Shown here piece by piece: positions 5,298 to 6,726 of a stretch of 6,726 nucleotides of DNA; positions within the stretch are counted from its first letter, which is position 1, and each line of letters starts with the position of its first letter. The stretch lies in NCBI GenBank assembly GCA_002315275.1, contig DCGN01000159.1, forward strand, positions 1-6,726, written 5' to 3'. Source of the stretch: Clostridiales bacterium UBA1777. Its GTDB lineage: Bacteria; Bacillota; Clostridia; Oscillospirales; Oscillospiraceae. The notes beneath the pieces were generated by a model, which saw only the letters and a program-made list of their open reading frames with translations, searched no databases and had not been told where the DNA came from. Position numbers and translations under genes: made by a program.

Positions 5298-6726
5298 ATG
5301 GCTAAGAAGAATGTTGATATCAAAAAGCTTGCCAGCGATTTCTGGTACGGCAAGCCCCATACCGCTGAAGAAGGCGGCCGCCGCCTCGGCGAGATCCAGA
5401 TGGACAAGACCGGCCTTTATAAGCACAGAGAGTGGCGCGGCGTCAAGGACACCATGTTCTACATGTACAAGGTCTGGGGTTACAACTATGTTCACCTCGT
5501 GACCGACATCCTCAAGTACGGCGATCTCATCTCCTTCATGAAGGGCACATGGAGATACCGTTGGATGGGTCAGACCTATCTTCCCGTTATGCACTGGTTC
5601 GACCGTGGCCTCGCAGGCCTCCGCGGCGAAGCTCTCGAGGCTTCCGCTCTGCATTACCGCGCAATGGTCAGCGCATCCCTGCAGCAGATCTGCAACTTCT
5701 TCAAGGCTGACACCCGTCTCCACGGCGGCAAAGAGAATGACGATTATAAGCACACCTTCCTCGCAAAGGAGACCACTTGGGGCGGCATGTTCTATCCTTG
5801 GGCAGATGCCGGCTTCAAGTACATCCCCATCGAGATGATCCCTTACTTCGTCACCTGCCACGTCAACAGCCATACTGTTCATAACTACATCGACGCTGTT
5901 CAGTCCATCGGCCTTCCCGGTGACCCGTGCCCGATGTGCCAGGCAGAATCCGGCCTTTACGTCCTTGATGACGTTCCCGATTCCTCCCCGCTGGTCATCA
6001 CCTGCAACGAGGCTTGCGACGGTTCCGTTGCAACCGCCATCATTCAGGACTGGCTCATAGACAAGCCCCTGTTCGCACTTCCTCTCCCCATGCAGTTTGA
6101 CGATCCTCTCGTCAAGGAATACTGCAAGAAGGAGATCGAGGCCTGCTGGAGATTCATCGAGGAGCAGACCGGTGTTCCCTTCGATATGAATTCCATGGTA
6201 AAGAAGCTTGAGAAGCAGAACAAGCTCCAGCGCGACGAGTGGGAGAAGTGGGAAGTCGCAGCTAAGACTGACTGCTACCCCGTCAACGGTGTTGCTCAGG
6301 CACTGTTCCGTATATTCTCCACGCAGTACGGCATTCAGGGCGACTTCTGGGATGAAGCATCCGAGAAGGTCAAGAAGGTCATGTACAAGTGCGTTGAGAA
6401 GAAAATCAATCCGTTCCCCCAGACGCGTCACAGAGTCATTGCATGGTCCTGCGCACCTCTGTACTACTCCAACTGGTGCACTTGGGCTTACAACTGCTGG
6501 GGCCTCAATGTTATCATCAACATGGACTCTCTCATGTTCGATATGGAAGTCCGTACCGATTCCTACGAGAATATGCTCGATGACTGCGCTACCTACCACA
6601 TGTGGGCTCCTATGCGCCGCATGGCAGTCGGCGGCATGCACCACATCTTCGAGCTGTGGGATTACAAAGAGAGATTCAACTGCGATATGGTCGCTATGTA
6701 CGACCAGCTCCAGTGCAAGGGTATGC
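5298..6726 (+). CDS. 2-hydroxyacyl-CoA dehydratase subunit, larger partner (3' end outside window)
   Basis: The frame runs from ATG 5298 to the window edge without a stop: 476 codons, incomplete. AGGAGG (5282-5287), inside the last codons of the preceding gene, is the ribosome-binding site. The first 200 residues are rich in Trp, Tyr and Phe (for example DFWYGKP at 14-20, and Trp at 60, 85, 89, 100, 161 and 168). HGD-D-type sequence follows: GLPGDPCPMCQAESG (C211, C214), TCNEACDGS (C236, C240), and near the edge MYDQLQCKGM (C473). The cysteine-bearing blocks parallel those of the 403-aa subunit, and C473 is the candidate third cluster ligand. Here the first ligand block is preceded by about 210 residues against about 75 in the partner, so the protein carries an N-terminal extension of roughly 130 residues. 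Two bases separate the genes, indicating co-translation. The activator ATPase, CoA-transferase or acyl-CoA dehydrogenase genes usual in such operons are not in view and may lie downstream. Confidence 0.82.
   Translation, partial: MAKKNVDIKKLASDFWYGKPHTAEEGGRRLGEIQMDKTGLYKHREWRGVKDTMFYMYKVWGYNYVHLVTDILKYGDLISFMKGTWRYRWMGQTYLPVMHWFDRGLAGLRGEALEASALHYRAMVSASLQQICNFFKADTRLHGGKENDDYKHTFLAKETTWGGMFYPWADAGFKYIPIEMIPYFVTCHVNSHTVHNYIDAVQSIGLPGDPCPMCQAESGLYVLDDVPDSSPLVITCNEACDGSVATAIIQDWLIDKPLFALPLPMQFDDPLVKEYCKKEIEACWRFIEEQTGVPFDMNSMVKKLEKQNKLQRDEWEKWEVAAKTDCYPVNGVAQALFRIFSTQYGIQGDFWDEASEKVKKVMYKCVEKKINPFPQTRHRVIAWSCAPLYYSNWCTWAYNCWGLNVIINMDSLMFDMEVRTDSYENMLDDCATYHMWAPMRRMAVGGMHHIFELWDYKERFNCDMVAMYDQLQCKGM

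Noticed and set aside
5280..6644. A 454-codon open frame on the minus strand
   Set aside because: The plus strand carries the second dehydratase subunit, with cluster-cysteine blocks and AGGAGG-ATG, open to the window edge. The antisense translation is low-complexity Val/Leu/Asp/His-rich and resembles no family.

Overview
The window looks like chromosomal DNA from an anaerobic, gut-type Firmicute of the Clostridia, probably near Ruminococcaceae/Oscillospiraceae. This is inferred from the gene families (an oxygen-sensitive 2-hydroxyacyl-CoA dehydratase, an AraM/EgsA-type glycerol-1-phosphate dehydrogenase, a STAS-kinase fusion), the strong purine-rich Shine-Dalgarno sites, the AT-rich sigma-A-type promoters and the codon usage. 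No rRNA, tRNA, CRISPR array, insertion sequence or phage gene is visible.

Layout. Bases 1-247 hold what appears to be the 3' end of an upstream gene plus a short unrecognised or broken frame, closed by a very long hairpin (285-339). A promoter (431-459) then drives a tight two-gene plus-strand operon. Its first gene is a single-domain RelA/SpoT-type HD hydrolase (510-1076). Its second is an unusual fusion of an N-terminal STAS domain to an APH-fold kinase (1078-2256), starting one base after the first gene stops. A bidirectional terminator (2273-2310) separates this operon from a convergent minus-strand gene for sn-glycerol-1-phosphate dehydrogenase (2320-3669), which has its own promoter.

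The AT-rich divergent intergenic region (about 3670-4083) carries promoters in both directions and several palindromes. The rightward promoter (TTGACA-17-TAAAAT) drives a second operon encoding two different 2-hydroxyacyl-CoA dehydratase subunits: a 403-residue one with a TTG start (4084-5295), and a longer one (from 5298) that runs off the window end after 476 codons. A 23-bp near-perfect palindrome lies just downstream of this promoter's predicted start point and is the best operator candidate here.

How the genes work together. The last two almost certainly form one heterodimeric iron-sulfur dehydratase, which needs an ATP-dependent activator (HgdC/FldI type) that is not in the window. The first pair is plausibly a small signalling module joining nucleotide (alarmone-like) hydrolysis to a STAS/kinase switch, but no substrate or partner can be read from the sequence. 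The dehydrogenase is an independent lipid-precursor or polyol gene. Nothing here is clearly a wholly new system. The items most worth a second look are the HD/STAS-kinase operon, the operator-like palindrome with its overlapping leader frame, and the dehydratase pair with its aromatic-rich N-terminal extension.
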